DNA of 64,000 nt from Arachis hypogaea (GCF_003086295.3 NC_092048.1:112918276-112982275); one strand, 5' to 3'; counted from the first letter of the stretch, positions 9,695 to 21,365 are shown. The notes: a model not told the origin generated them from the letters alone. Numbers and translations are program-made.

Positions 9695-11224
9695 TTGTTT
9701 GAGTTTGGACAACTGACGGTTCATCTTGTTGCTCAGATTGGGTAACTTTCTTTTCGTTTTCTTTTCAAAAATTTTTCAAAAATATTTCAAAAATTTTCTC
9801 ATCTGTTTTCGAAAATAATAAAAATGTTTTCAAAAATTTTATTCAAGATTTTTAAGAATGAATTCTAGTGTTTCATGAAGCATGTGAAGCCTGGCTGGCT
9901 GTAAAGCCATGTCTAAATTCTTTTGGACTGAGGCTTCCAAACCATCAGAGGTAAGTTACATACTTGATAAATGATGAGCAGCACTTTGTTATCAAGATCA
10001 ATATACTCTGATGTTAAAATGCTGAAGCTTGGCTGGCCATTGGCCATGTCTAGTGTTTTGGACTGGAGCTTTCTTTGAAAGCTTGGCTGGCTAGTGAGCC
10101 ATGTCTAATTCCTGGACTGAAGCTTTAGACTAAGAATGCAAGATTCCTGGAATTCATATTAAAAATTTTGGAATCCTTATTTTTTTCTTTTTCATATAAT
10201 TTTCGAAAAAAAAAAATCCAACAAAAATTAGAAAATCATAAAAATCAAAAATATTTTTCTGTTTCTTGTTTGAGTCTTGAGTCACATTATAAGTTTGGTG
10301 TCACTTGCATATGCATCTAGCATTTTTCGAAAATATCATGCATTCATAGTGTTCTTCATGATCTTCAAGTTGTTCTTGGTAAGTCTTCTTGTTTGATCTT
10401 GATGATTTTTTGTTTTGTGTCTTTTCATGTTTATCATATGCATTTTTGAATTCTTAGTGCCTAAGCATTAAAGAATTCTAAGTTTGGTGTCTTGCATGTT
10501 TTCTTTGCATTAAAAATTTTTCAAAAATATGTTCTTGATGCTCATCATGACATTCAAAGTGTTCTTGGTGTTCATCTTGACATTCATAGCATTCTTGCAT
10601 GCATTCATTGTTTTGATCTAAAAATTGCATGCATTGCATAATTTTCATGTTTTTCATAAAAATTTCAAAAATAAAAAAAAAAAATTATATCTTTCCCTTT
10701 TTCTCTCATCAAATTCGAAAATTTGAGTTGACTTTTTCAAAAATTTTTAAAATAAAATTGTTTCTCATGAGTCAAATCAAATTTTCAATTTGAAAATCTT
10801 ATCTTTTTCAAAAATCAAATCTTTTTCAAAATTCTTAGTTATTTTCGAAAATTCCAAAAATATTTTTCAAAAATCTTTTTTATTTTTATAACAAATTTTC
10901 AAAAATAACATAATCAATTAATGTTTTGATTCAAAAATTTGAAGTTTGTTACTTGCTTGTTAAGAAAGATTCAAACTTTAAGTTCTAGAATCATATCTTG
11001 TGATTTCTTATGAATCAAGTCATTAATTGAGATTTTAAAAATCAAATCTTTTTCAAAACTAACTTCAATCATATCTTTTCAAAAATATCTTCTCATCTTA
11101 TCTTTTTCAAAAATATCTTTTCAAAATATCTTCTCTAACCTCCTAACTTCTTATCTTTTCAAAATTTGTTTCAACTAACTAACTAACTTTTTGTTTCTTA
11201 ACTTTTTCAAAACCACCTAACTAA

Positions 11225-11255
<31 letters not shown>

Positions 11256-11603
11256 CGAAAATATCTTCCCCCTTTTTCAAAATTTCTTTTTAAATTATTA
11301 ATTAATTTAAATTTTAAATCTTAATTTTCGAAAAATACTAACATTTTTCAAAAACCATTTTCAAAAATCACTAACTCCTTTTCAAAAATAATTTTCGAAA
11401 ATTCCCTCCTTCTCTCTCATCCTATTCTATTTATTCATTCATTAACTAACATCTCTTCCTCACATCATCACCAAATTCGAACCCCCTCTTCTATCTGTGT
11501 TCGAATTTCTTCCTCTTTTCTTCTACTCACATAAGAGAACCTCTATACTGTGGTAAAGAGAATCTCTATTATTATTATTTTTCTGTGCCTTCTTCTTTGT
11601 CAT
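9695..11603 (+). other. 5' leader of El1
   Basis: About 1.9 kb with no credible ORF. It has three degenerate repeats of a GGCTGGC...GCCATGTCTA hairpin unit (9891-9945, 10027-10075, 10081-10130). From 9750 to 11420 it is dominated by TTTTTCAAAAA and TTTTCGAAAA words. A (CT)n microsatellite is at about 11225-11249. AAGTTTGGTGT occurs at 10292 and 10481. This would be the packaging and dimerisation region if the element follows retroviral rules. Confidence 0.7.
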
Positions 11604-13931
11604 ATGAGCAGGAGCAAGGATAAGAACATTCTTGTGGAAGCAGATCCAGAACCTGAAAGGACTCTGAAGAGAAAATTAAGAGAAGCTAAAATACAACAAT
11701 CCAGAGATAACCTTTCAGAAATTTTCGAACAGGCAGAGGAGATGGCAGCCGAAAATAATAATAATGTAAGGAAGATGCTTGGTGACTTTACTGCACCTAA
11801 TTCCAATTTACATGGAAGAAGCATCTCCATTCCTGCCATTGGAGCAAACAACTTTGAGCTGAAACCTCAATTAGTTTCTTTGATGCAGCAGAACTGCAAG
11901 TTTCATGGACTTCCATCTGAAGATCCTTTTCAGTTCTTAACTGAATTCTTGCAGATATGTGATACTGTTAAGACTAATGGAGTAGATCCTGAAGTCTACA
12001 GGCTCATGCTTTTCCCTTTTGCTGTAAGAGACAGAGCTAGATTATGGTTGGATTCTCAACCTAAAGACAGCCTGAACTCTTGGGATAAGCTGGTCACGGC
12101 TTTCTTAGCCAAGTACTTTCCTCCTCAAAAGCTAAGCAAGCTTAGAGCTGATGTTCAAACCTTCAGACAGAAAGAAGGTGAATCCCTCTATGAAGCTTGG
12201 GAAAGATACAAACAGTTGACCAAAAAGTGTCCTTCTGACATGCTTTCAGAATGGACCATCCTGGATATATTCTATGATGGTTTATCTGAGCTATCAAAGA
12301 TGTCACTGGACACTTTTGCAGGTGGATCCATTCACCTAAAGAAAACGCCTGCAGAAGCTCAAGAACTCATTGACATGGTTGCTAATAACTAGTTCATGTA
12401 CACTTCTGAAAGGAATCCTGTAAGTAATGGGACGCCTATGAAGAAGGGAGTTCTTGAAGTTGATACTCTGAATGCCATATTGGCACAGAATAAAATATTG
12501 ACTCAGCAAGTCAATATGATCTCTCAGAGTCTGCATGGAATGCAAGCTACATCCAACAGTACTCAAGAGGCATCTTCTGAAGAAGAAGCTTATGATCCTG
12601 AGAACCCTGCAATAGCAGAGGTAAATTACTTAGGTGAACCTTATGGAAACACCTATAACTCAACATGGAGAAATCATCCAAATTTCTCATGGAAGGATCA
12701 AAAGCCCCAACAAGGCTTTAATAATGGTGGAAGAAACAGGTTTAGCAATAGCAAGCCTTTTCCATCATCAACTCAGCAACAGACAGAGAACTCTGAACAA
12801 AATGCTTCTAATTTAGCAAATCTAGTCTCTGATCTATCTAAGGCCACTGTAAGTTTCATGAATGAAACAAGGTCTTCCATTAGAAATCTGGAAGCACAAG
12901 TGGGCCAGCTGAGTAAAAGGATCACTGAAATCCCTCCTAGTACTCTCCCAAGCAATACAGAAGAGAACCCAAAAGGAGAGTGCAAGGCCATTGACATAAG
13001 CGCCATGGCCGAACCTCTGAGGAGAGGAGAGGACGTGAATCCCAAGGAGGAAGACCTCCTGAGACGTCCAGTGGTTAATAAGGAGCTTCCCTCTGAGGAA
13101 CCAAAGGACTCTGAGGCTCATCTAGAGACCATAGAGATTCCATTGAACCTCCTTATGCCCTTCATGAGCTCTGATGAGTATTCCTCTTCTGAAGAGAATG
13201 AGGATGTCACTGAAAAGCAAACTGCCAACTTTCTTGGTGCAATCATGAAGCTGAATGCCAAATTGTTTGGCATTGATGCTTGGGAAGTTGAACCTCCCTT
13301 GTTCATCAATGAACTAAGTGATCTGGATCAACTGACATTGCCTCAGAAGAGACAGGATCCTGGAAAGTTCATAATACCCTGTACCATAGGCACCATGATC
13401 TTTAAGGCTCTGTGTGACCTTGGTTCAGGAATAAACCTCATGCCCCTCTCTGTAATAGAGAAACTGGGAATCTATGGGGTGCAAGCTGCTAAAATCTCAC
13501 TAGAGATGGCAGACAGCTCAAAAAGACAGGCTTATGGACAAGTAGAAGATGTATCAGTAAAGGTTGAGGGCCTTTACATACCTACTGATTTCATAGTCCT
13601 GGATACTGGAAAGGAAGAGGATGAATCCATCATCCTAGGAAGACCTTTCCTGGCCACAGCAAGAGCTGTGATTGATGTTGACAGAAGTGAAATAGTCCTT
13701 CAATGGAATGAGAACTCCCTTGTATTCAAAACTCAAGGATCTCCCTCTGCAACCATGGAGAGGAAGCTTGAAAAGCTTCTCTCAAAGCAGAGTCAACCAG
13801 AGCCCCCACAGTCAAACTCTAAGTTTGGTGTTGGGAAGCCACAACCAAACTCTAAGTTTGGTGTTGAACTCCCATATCCAAACTCTAAGTTTGGTGTTGG
13901 AGAGTCTCAACAAAGCTCTGCACATCTGTGA
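11604..13931 (+). pseudogene. Gag-protease of El1, one in-frame stop
   Basis: One frame from ATG 11604 to TGA 13929, with a single TAG at 12390. I prefer the ATG at 11604 (MSRSKDKNILVEADPEPER) over the one at 11550, because the 18 residues before it are hydrophobic and unlike gag. The first part carries the retrotransposon gag capsid-like fold (RLWLDSQPKDSLNSWDKL, FLAKYFPPQKLSKLRADV, EGESLYEAWERYKQL). Then follow a Gln/Asn-rich stretch, a heptad-like NETRSSIRNLEAQVGQLSKR, an acidic linker and an aspartic protease (IIPCTIGTMIFKALCDLGSG to IILGRPFLATARAVIDVD), catalytic Asp at 13416. The usual DLGAS is DLGSG here. No CCHC zinc knuckle is seen. The C terminus repeats NSKFGV three times. It ends without RT. 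Confidence 0.85.
13815..13905 (+). repeat. Triplicated AAGTTTGGTGTTG motif at the end of El1 gag-protease
   Basis: Three copies of CAAACTCTAAGTTTGGTGTT at about 36-base spacing encode NSKFGV each time. The same DNA word lies at 10292, 10481, 14812, directly before the 3' LTR (17096-17108), and inverted several times in El2. Confidence 0.75.
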
Positions 13932-13949
13932 GGCTCCATGAGAGCCCAC

Positions 13950-13996
13950 TGTCAAGCTATTGACATTAAAGAAGCGCTTGTTGGGAGGCAACCCAA
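13950..13996 (+). other. Double hairpin HP-A/HP-B after gag-protease (El1)
   Basis: HP-A: TGTCA, loop AGCTAT, TGACA (13950-13965). HP-B: TTGGG, loop AGGCAA, CCCAA (13981-13996). They begin 19 bases past the stop codon. El2 has the same pair with slightly different stem ends. Confidence 0.75.
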
Positions 13997-14132
13997 TGTT
14001 TATCTAATTCTTATTTTTATTGTTTTTCATGTTTTCTTAGGTTCATGATCATGTGGAGTCACAAAATAAATATAAAAATTGAAAACGGAATCAAAAACAG
14101 CAGAAGAAAAATTACACCCTGGAGGAGCATCT

Positions 14133-14310
14133 GTCTGGCGTTCAGCGCCAGAACAGAGCATGGTTCTGGCGCTGAACGCCCAAAATGGGCAGCTTCTGGG
14201 CGCTGAACGCCAGAACAGGCATGGTTCTGGCGTTCAACGCCAGAAATGGCACACAAATGGGCGTTGAACGCCCAAAATGGCCACCAACCTGGCGCTGAAT
14301 GCCCAGAGTT
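14133..14310. repeat. CTGGCG..CGCCAG palindrome array (El1, internal)
   Basis: At least six copies of GGCGTTCAACGCC or GGCGCTGAACGCC type palindromes in 180 bases, separated by AGAACAGGCATGGTT-like spacers. The same word forms the cluster in the El1 LTRs. It lies between the double hairpin and ORF3, equivalent to the ACGCG arrays of the other elements. Confidence 0.85.
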
Positions 14311-14788
14311 GGATACAAAGGCATTTTTACATGCCTAATGGGTGCAGGGATGTAAATACCTTGACACCTCAGGATCTGTGGACCCCACAGGATCCACTCA
14401 GGATCTGTGGACCCTACAGGATCCCCACCTACCTCCACTCACTTCTTCTCACCACTCTCTTTCACACAACCCCATAAACACTCTTCCCTAAAAACCCCTC
14501 ACCAATCACCTCAATCTCTCTTCCCCACTAAACCTTCACCACTCACATCCACCCACTCTTACCAATAAACCTACCTCATAAACTCCACCTACCTTCAAAA
14601 TTCAAAACCAATTTCCCACCCAAACCCACCCATATGGCCGAAACCTTCCCCCCTTCCCTTCCCTATATAAAGCCCCCCATTCTTCATCAAATTCACACAA
14701 CACACCCCTCTACACCCTCCTTGGCCGAAACCACATCTCCCTCTCCCTCTCCATATTTCTTCTTCTTCTTCTTCTATTCTTTTGTTTA
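14311..14788 (+). other. Pyrimidine-rich spacer before El1 ORF3
   Basis: C- and T-rich, with repeated CACTC/ACCCC strings and a (TTC)n run at 14757-14775. I see no gene. H has a similar C-rich block before ORF3 (57540-58100 on the minus strand). Confidence 0.6.
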
Positions 14789-14841
14789 TTGCTCGAGGGC
14801 GAGCAATATTCTAAGTTTGGTGTGGTAAAAGCATAGCTTTT
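14789..14841 (+). other. Internal hairpin, PPT-like word, hairpin of El1
   Basis: TTGCTC, loop GAGGGC, GAGCAA (14789-14806), then CTAAGTTTGGTGTGG (14811-14825), then AAAAGC, ATA, GCTTTT (about 14827-14841). The layout copies that at the 3' LTR of the same element (17071-17108), although the stems differ. Confidence 0.6.
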
Positions 14842-14861
14842 TTGTTTTTCCATTACAATTG

Positions 14862-15997
14862 ATGGCACCTAAGACCGGAGAATCCTCTAGAAAAGGAAAA
14901 GGGAAGACAAAAGCTTCCACATCCGAGTCATGGGAGATGGAAAGGTTCATCTCTAAAGCCCATCAAGACCACTTCTATGATGTTATGGCCAAGAAGAAGG
15001 TGATCCCTGAGGTCCCTTTTTAACTCAAAAGAAATGAGTATCCGGAGATCCGACATGAAATTCAAAGAAGAGGTTGGGAAGTTCTAACAAATCCCATCCA
15101 ACAAGTCGGCATCCTAATGGTTCAAGAGATTGGATCACCAAGAACCATGATCAAAGTAAGAACCCGGATCCAAAGAACTATGTTACAATGGTTCGGGGGA
15201 AATACTTAGATTTTAGTCCGGAGAATGTGAGGTTGGCGTTCAACTTGCCATACATGGAAGAGAACGCACGCCCCTACACAAGGAGAGTCAACTTTGATCA
15301 AAGGTTGGACCAAGTCCTTATGGACATATGTGTAGAAGGAGCTCAATGGAAGATTGACTCCAAAGGCAAGCCGGTTTAACTAAGAAGATTGGACCTCAAG
15401 CCTATAGCTAGAGGATGGTTGGAGTTTATTCAATGCTCAATCATTCCCACTAGCAACCGGTCTGAAGTTACTATAGACCGGGCCATCATGATCCATAGCA
15501 TCATGATTGGAGAAGAGGTGGAAGTTCATGAGATTATACCTCAAGAACTCTACAAGGTGGCTGACAAGTCCTCCACCATGGCAAGGTTAGCCTTTCCTCA
15601 CCTCATCTGCCACCTATGCAATTCAGCTGGGATTGACATAGAGGGAGATATCCTCATTAAAGAGGAAAAGCCCATCACTAAGAAAAAGATGGAGCAAGCA
15701 AGAGAGCCCAGTCATGGAGCTCAAAAGGCGCAAGAAGCTCATCACCATGAGATTCCGGAAATGCCTCAAATGCACTTTCCTCCACAAAACTATTGGGAGC
15801 AAATCAACACCTCCCTAGGAGAATTGAGTTCTAATATGGGACAACTAAGGGTGGAACATCAAGAGCACTCCATCATGCTTCATGAAATAAGAGAAGATCA
15901 AAAAGCAATGAGGGAGGAGCAACAAAGACAAGGAAGAGACATAGAAGAGCTCAAGGACATCATTGGTTCCTCAAGAAGGAAACGCCACCATCACTAA
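14862..15997 (+). pseudogene. ORF3 of El1 (Athila-type extra ORF), broken
   Basis: Starts MAPKTGESSRKGKGKTKAST with a basic, Lys-rich N terminus. TAA at 15021 interrupts it. The frame shifts between about 15115 and 15150 (after GILMVQE). It continues as GKYLDFSPENVRLAFNLPY, TAA at 15377, then IARGWLEFIQCSIIPTSNRS, and ends in a charged coiled-coil-like stretch (IREDQKAMREEQQRQGRDIEEL) and RRKRHHH, TAA 15995. It belongs with the 'putative plant transposon protein' type of ORF downstream of pol in Athila elements. I see no signal peptide or membrane segment, so a viral envelope role is not supported here. Relatives: 42114-43367 and 55122-56549. Confidence 0.75.
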
Positions 15998-17070
15998 GGT
16001 GGATTCATTCCTTGTTCTTGCTTTCTCTGTTTTTCGTTTTCTGTATTATGTGCTTATCTATGTTTGTGCCTTCATTACATGATCATTAGTAGTTAGTAAC
16101 TTTGTCTTAAAGTTATGAATGTCCTATGAATCCATCACCTCTCTTAAATGAAAAATGTTTTAATTCAAAAGAACAAGAAGTACATGAGTTTCGAATTTAT
16201 CCTTGAACTTAGTTTAATTATATTGATGTGGTGACAATGCTTCTTGTTTTCTGAATGTATGCTTGAACAGTACATATGTCTTTTGAAGTTGTTGTTTAAG
16301 AATGTTAAATATGTTGGCTCTTGAAAGAATGATGACTAGGAGACATGTTATTCGATAATCTGAAAAATCATAAAAATGATTCTTGAAGCAAGAAAAAGCA
16401 GCAAAGAACAAAGCTTGCAGAAAAAAAATAGGCGAAAAAAAAATATAGAAAGAAAAAGAAAAAGCAAGCAGAAAAAGCCAATAACCCTTAAAACCAAAAG
16501 GCAAGGGCAAATAAAAAGGATCCCAAGGCTTTGAGCATCAGTGGATAGGAGGGCCTAAAGGAATAAAATCCTGGTCTAAGCGGCTAAACCAAGCTGTCCC
16601 TAACCATGTGCTTGTGGCGTGTAAGTGTCAAGTGAAAACTTGAGACTGAGCGGTTAAAGTCAAGGTCCAAAGCAAAAACAAAGAGTGTGCTTAAGAACCC
16701 TGGACACCTCTAATTGGGGACTCTAGCAAAGCTGAGTCACAATCTGAAAAGGTTCACCCAATTATGTGTCTGTGGCATTTATGTATCCGGTGGTAATACT
16801 GGAAAACAAAGTGCTTAGGGCCACGGCCAAGACTCATAAAGAAGCTGTGTTTAAGAATCATCATACTGAACTAGGAGAGTCAATAACACTATTCGAAATC
16901 TGAAGTTCCTATAGATGCCAATCATTCTGAACCTCAATGGATAAAGTGAGATGCCAAAACTATTCAAGAGGCAAAAAGCTATAAGTCCCGCTCATATGAT
17001 TGCAGCTATGTTTCATTGATAGTTTGGAATTTATAGTATATTCTCTTCTTTTTATCCTATTTGATTTTCA
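15998..17070 (+). other. 3' noncoding region of El1
   Basis: About 1.1 kb without a credible ORF. It includes an A-rich stretch (16380-16520) and two related segments containing AAGCGGCTAAACCAAGCTG and GAGCGGTTAAAGTCAAGG. It is comparable in position with the 3' noncoding regions of the other elements but not clearly homologous by eye. Confidence 0.6.
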
Positions 17071-17108
17071 GTTGCTTGGGGACAAGCAACAATTTAAGTT
17101 TGGTGTTG
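17071..17108 (+). other. Hairpin and PPT-like sequence at the 3' LTR of El1
   Basis: GTTGCTT, loop GGGGAC, AAGCAAC (17071-17090), then AATTTAAGTTTGGTGTTG directly abutting the LTR. The tract is G/T-rich rather than purine-only, yet its position is that of the PPT. El2 has the same tract. Confidence 0.7.
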
Positions 17109-18762
17109 TGATGAGCGGATAATTTATACGCTTTTTGACATTGTTTTTAGTATGTTTTTAGTAGGATCTAGTTACTTTTAGGGATGTTTTCATTAGTTTT
17201 TATGATAAATTCACATTTCTGGACTTTACTATGAGTTTGTGTGTTTTTCTGTAATTTCAGGTATTTTCTGGCTGAAATTGAGGGACTTGAGCAAAAATCA
17301 GATTCAGAGGTTGAAAAAGGACTGCTGATGCTGTTGGATTCTGACCTCCCTGCACTCAAAGTGGATTTTCTGGAGCTACAGAACTCAAAATGGCGCGATT
17401 CCAATTGCGTTGGAAAGTAGACATCCAGGGCTTTCTAGCAATATATAATAGTCTATACTTTGGCCAAGAATTGACGACGTAAACTGGCGTTCAATGCCAG
17501 CCTTCTGCCCAAATCTGGCGTCCAGCGCCAGAAAAGGATCCAAAACCAGAGTTGAACGCCCAAACTGGCACAGAAACTGGCGTTCAACTCCACAAATGGC
17601 CTCTGCACGTGCAACACTCAGGCTCAGCGCAAACACACACCAAGTGGGCCCCGGAAGTGGATTTATGCATCAATTACTTACTCATGTAAACCCTAGTAGC
17701 TAGTTTATTATAAATAGGACCTTTTACTAGTCTTTTTGGGAATCTTTGGATTACCTTATGATCCTTTGATCACGTTTAGGGGGCTGGCCATCTCGGCCAT
17801 GCCTGGACCTTCACTTATGTATTTTCATACGGTAGAGTTTCTACACTCCATAGATTAAGGTGTGGAGCTCTGCTGTTCCTCAAAGATTAATGCAAGTACT
17901 ACTGTTTTCTATTCAATTCTTCTTATTTCGCTTCTAAGATATCCATTCGCACCCAAGAACGTGATGAAGGTGATGATTATGTGTGACGCTCATCATCTTT
18001 CCCCCTTATGAACGCGTGCCTGACAAACACTTCTGTTCTACATGAATTAAGCTAGAATGAGTATCTCTTAGATCTCCTAACCAGAATCTTCGTGGCGTAA
18101 GCTAGAATGATGGCGGCATTCAAGAGAATCCGGAAGGTCTAAACCTTGTCTGTGGTATTCCGAGTAGGATTCAATGATTGGATGACTGTGACGAGCTTCA
18201 AACTCGCGATTGCAGGGCGTTAGTGACAGACGCAAAAGGATAGTAAATCCTATTCCAGCATGATCGAGAACCGACAGATGAATAGCCGTGCCGTGACAGG
18301 GTGCGTGAGCATATTATTCACTGAGAGGAGGGGATGTAGCCACTGACAACGGTGATGCCCTTGCATAAAGCCAGCCATGGAAAGGAGTAAGACTGATTGG
18401 ATGAAGATAGTAGGAAAGCAGAGGTTCAGAGGAACGAAAAGCATCTCCATTCGCTTATCTGAAATTCCTACCAATGATTTACATAAGTATCTCTATCCCT
18501 ATCTTATTATTTAATTTCGAAAACTCCATTATCCATTTATATCTGCCTGACTGAGATTTGCAAGGTGACCATAGCTTGCTTCATACCAACAATCTCCGTG
18601 GGATTCGACCCTTACTCACGTAAGGTATTACTTGGACGACCCAGTGCACTTGCTGGTTAGTTGTATCGAAGTTGTGACAATTATGAATTAAGATCAAAGA
18701 ACCAAGCCTTGGAGCCATTACCAGGGATTGTTCGAGCCTGGACATCACAATTTCGTGCACCA
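17109..18762 (+). repeat. 3' LTR of El1
   Basis: Same length as the 5' LTR (1654 bp), ends CACCA, followed by the target duplication CCTAT at 18763-18767. Palindrome cluster at about 17483-17593, TATA box at 17709-17716. The decayed PBS copy (about 18704-18731) is present here too, so it is a real part of the LTR. Confidence 0.93.
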
Positions 18763-18767
18763 CCTAT

Positions 18768-20123
18768 CTATATGAATGCAATTAAATGCAGAATGTTTCT
18801 ACCTACTTGGTTAAAAGTAAACAAATCTTTTAAGAACATACATGTAGATTTTACTAATTCAAATCATAAAAATAAAGTACAAATAGACTTGTAAGAAGAA
18901 GATAGCTCATGAAAGCCGGGAACAAAGAATCGAGCATCGAACCCTCACTGGAAGTGTATACACTCTAATCATTCAAGTGTTTTTAGGTTCGATTCTCTCA
19001 ATTCTCTACTAACCTTGCTTTCTAAGGCTTGCTCTTCATCTAACAATCAACATAAATTTAATGCATAAATACACAAATCAAGAGGTCTTTTAAGGGTTGT
19101 AATGGAGTTAGGGTCAAGGTAGGATTGTATTTGGTCAAGTGGACTAAAATCTAAATCCTTAATTAACTTAAACTTTTCCCACCTAACTTAAGACAATCCA
19201 TGTAATCATAATACAACATCTAACTATCCATTAACCATGTTTTCCACATATTCATGCATTCTAATTTTAAGTACAGTACATATGCATTGCTTTCACCATT
19301 TATTTTGGGGCATTTTGTCCCCTTTTTGCTTAATTGCTCTTTTTTTCTTTTTCTTTTCTCACTTTTTTTTATTTTCTTTTTTTTTTCTTTTATTTTTCTC
19401 AATGCATATGATTAAATTATTGGATGCATGAATCATGTCCTAAACATTTTTTTTATTTTCAAAAAATTCTAACATACTCAATTCTCAAACCAAATATTTT
19501 CAAATTCAATTTCTCCACACTTAAATCATAAGCACTCTCACTAGTCTAAGCTAACCAAGGATTCAAATTAAGGGCATTATTGTCTTTTGCTTAGAGTTAA
19601 TAATGTGCTAAAGTAAAGAACAAAGGGGTATAATAGGCTCAACATTGGTTTGCAAGGGATAATGAAGGGTTAAGGCCATATGGGTATGTAAGCTCAGTGA
19701 AACAAATGCCTCAATCATGTAAGTGTATGCATACATCAAACCATGGAAATATAGAATTAAGCAAGACAAAGATCACAATTTTAGAGAGAAAAATACACAC
19801 TAAAAAAATAAAATATTGGTTGGTAAAATACAACCAATTCACATAGGCTCAAAAAAATCTCACAGGTTTTGTGTGTTCGAGCTCTAAACCATGTTCCAGT
19901 ATAATATTTCTTCAAACAAGTGTAATATTAAATTTTATTCAAATTAGTAAAATTATCTAAAAATTTTCTTGAAAAAAGAAAATATTACTTCAACCAAGTG
20001 GTAAAATATGCACAAAATCAAGAAAATATGCAATCAAACATGCAAATGCAACAATGAACAAACAAAGAAAATAAAAGTATTGGTGTTGAAAAGAAGGTAA
20101 CTAACCCCTGGAAGTCGGTATCG
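18768..20123 (-). other. 3' noncoding region of D
   Basis: No credible ORF. Homologous to 3321-4730 of E along its length, for example the AACCCTCACTGGAAGTGTAT region at about 18940 and the T-rich run at 19335-19395. Confidence 0.65.
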
Positions 20124-20281
20124 ACCTCTCCACACTTAAAAATTGCACCGTCCTTGGTGCATGCTGAGATATGCAGGTGAACGGGTTGTTCCAACTGATA
20201 CTTTTCTTCAAGGAATGTGCAGATGGACTTGTTTGTCTCCCCTTTTAGAAGTGTCTCCCTTTTTCCGTCTTCGGTGGCCAG
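20124..20281 (-). pseudogene. Collapsed ORF3 remnant of D with internal PPT
   Basis: TTTCAG is followed by GCTGGCCACCGAAGACGG, so the ORF3 ATG is CTG. About 45 codons later comes the hairpin TGCACC, AAGGAC, GGTGCA (20144-20161), then TTTAAGTGTGGAGAGGT (20124-20140). A GTCG/CGAC hairpin follows in element sense (about 20114-20125). Unlike E and F, the TAA in TTTAAG is out of frame with the start. Confidence 0.55.
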
Positions 20282-20824
20282 CCTGAAACAAGAGAAAAAG
20301 AAGAAAGGTAACCCAAAAGATAGAAAATAAATAAAATATGGGTGTTAATGCCAAATGATAAGGGTCTCATTTACATGGAAGCTTCAACATGTACGTGAGA
20401 AAACAATAGAAGCCATGGCATGCCAGTGGTATAAAATTTGTAACACAAGGAAGGAGTGTAGGTAATGGAAGTATCAATACAAGCTCATGTCAATGAAAAT
20501 AGAGTGCAAGTATCATAAAAGATTGGCATTGGCAAATAATTAATATCATCCCACAGTGTAAAACAAGTTACCAAAATAAATTCAAGAAAAGATGCAACAG
20601 TTGAATAAAAAATTTTTAACACCAATAGAAAAATAAAAAATTCAGAAAAGAAAATAAAAATATGCACAAATTTAAAATGCAATGAATGAAAATATGTAAA
20701 TAAATTAAATAAAATAGAATGGAGGTGAAAGAAAATAAGAAAGGAGGAAGAAAGAAATAAGAAAAGATAAGAAAAATAAGGATTAGAGAAGAAAAGATAA
20801 GAAAATTGGCTGATCTGGATATTC

Positions 20825-21365
20825 TGTGCGGCGCAGGCGACGCGGACGCGTGGGTGACGCGGTCGCGTGGTGCGCGATAAGGTCAGGTGACGCGGACGCG
20901 TGGGTCACGCGATCGCGTGGCCTGATTTGTGCGAGTGGCGCGAGTGCAGCCTCGCAGTCGCACAACTCTCTGTTTAAATCTCATTTTGCCAAATTATTGG
21001 GTGACGCGATCGCGCGGGTGGACCAATATTGGGATATGACGCGGACGCGTGAGCCATGCGTCTGCGTGGTAAGGCTGGGCGTTCAGCACCACTCCAGCAT
21101 AACCTTCGGCTATGCACCCTTTTCAAGTTGATTTTCATGTCATGCGGCCGCGTGGGTGACGCGGTCGCGTGGGAGGCCAAAGTTCCCACATGACGCAGAC
21201 GCGTCAGCGACGCGGTTGCGTAGATCAATTTGTGCCAAAGGCACGCCTCCAGCCACACTATCGCGTGACTCTCTGTTCGATTTTTTTTCTTTCCAATGCA
21301 CTGGCGACGCGGACGCGTGGGTGACGCTGCCGCATCGCGTGGGTGACGCTGCCGCATCGCGTGCG
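20825..21365. repeat. ACGCG(A/G)(T/C)CGCGT palindrome array (D, internal)
   Basis: Many copies of ACGCGGACGCGT, ACGCGATCGCGT and ACGCGGTCGCGT, often followed by GGGTG, separated by spacers that match those of El3 at 33575-33916 and 41126-41330 in inverse orientation. Noncoding. Positions 20282-20824 between this array and the ORF3 remnant are AT- and purine-rich without a gene. Confidence 0.8.

Larger units (their letters stand above)
7918..18762 (+). mobile_element. El1: pol-less LTR retrotransposon with gag-protease and ORF3
   Basis: LTRs 7918-9571 and 17109-18762, both 1654 bp with roughly 15-20 differences by eye, so a recent insertion. Target duplication CCTAT at 7913-7917 and 18763-18767. 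PBS for tRNA-Asp at 9578-9595 with a second copy at 9677-9694. Gag-protease 11604-13931, double hairpin, palindrome array, ORF3 14862-15997, hairpin and PPT-like end 17071-17108. No RT, RNase H or integrase: the protease part ends in a stop directly before the double hairpin. Peanut is reported to have autonomous and non-autonomous Ty3/gypsy pairs, but I cannot assign this one to a named family. Confidence 0.93.
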
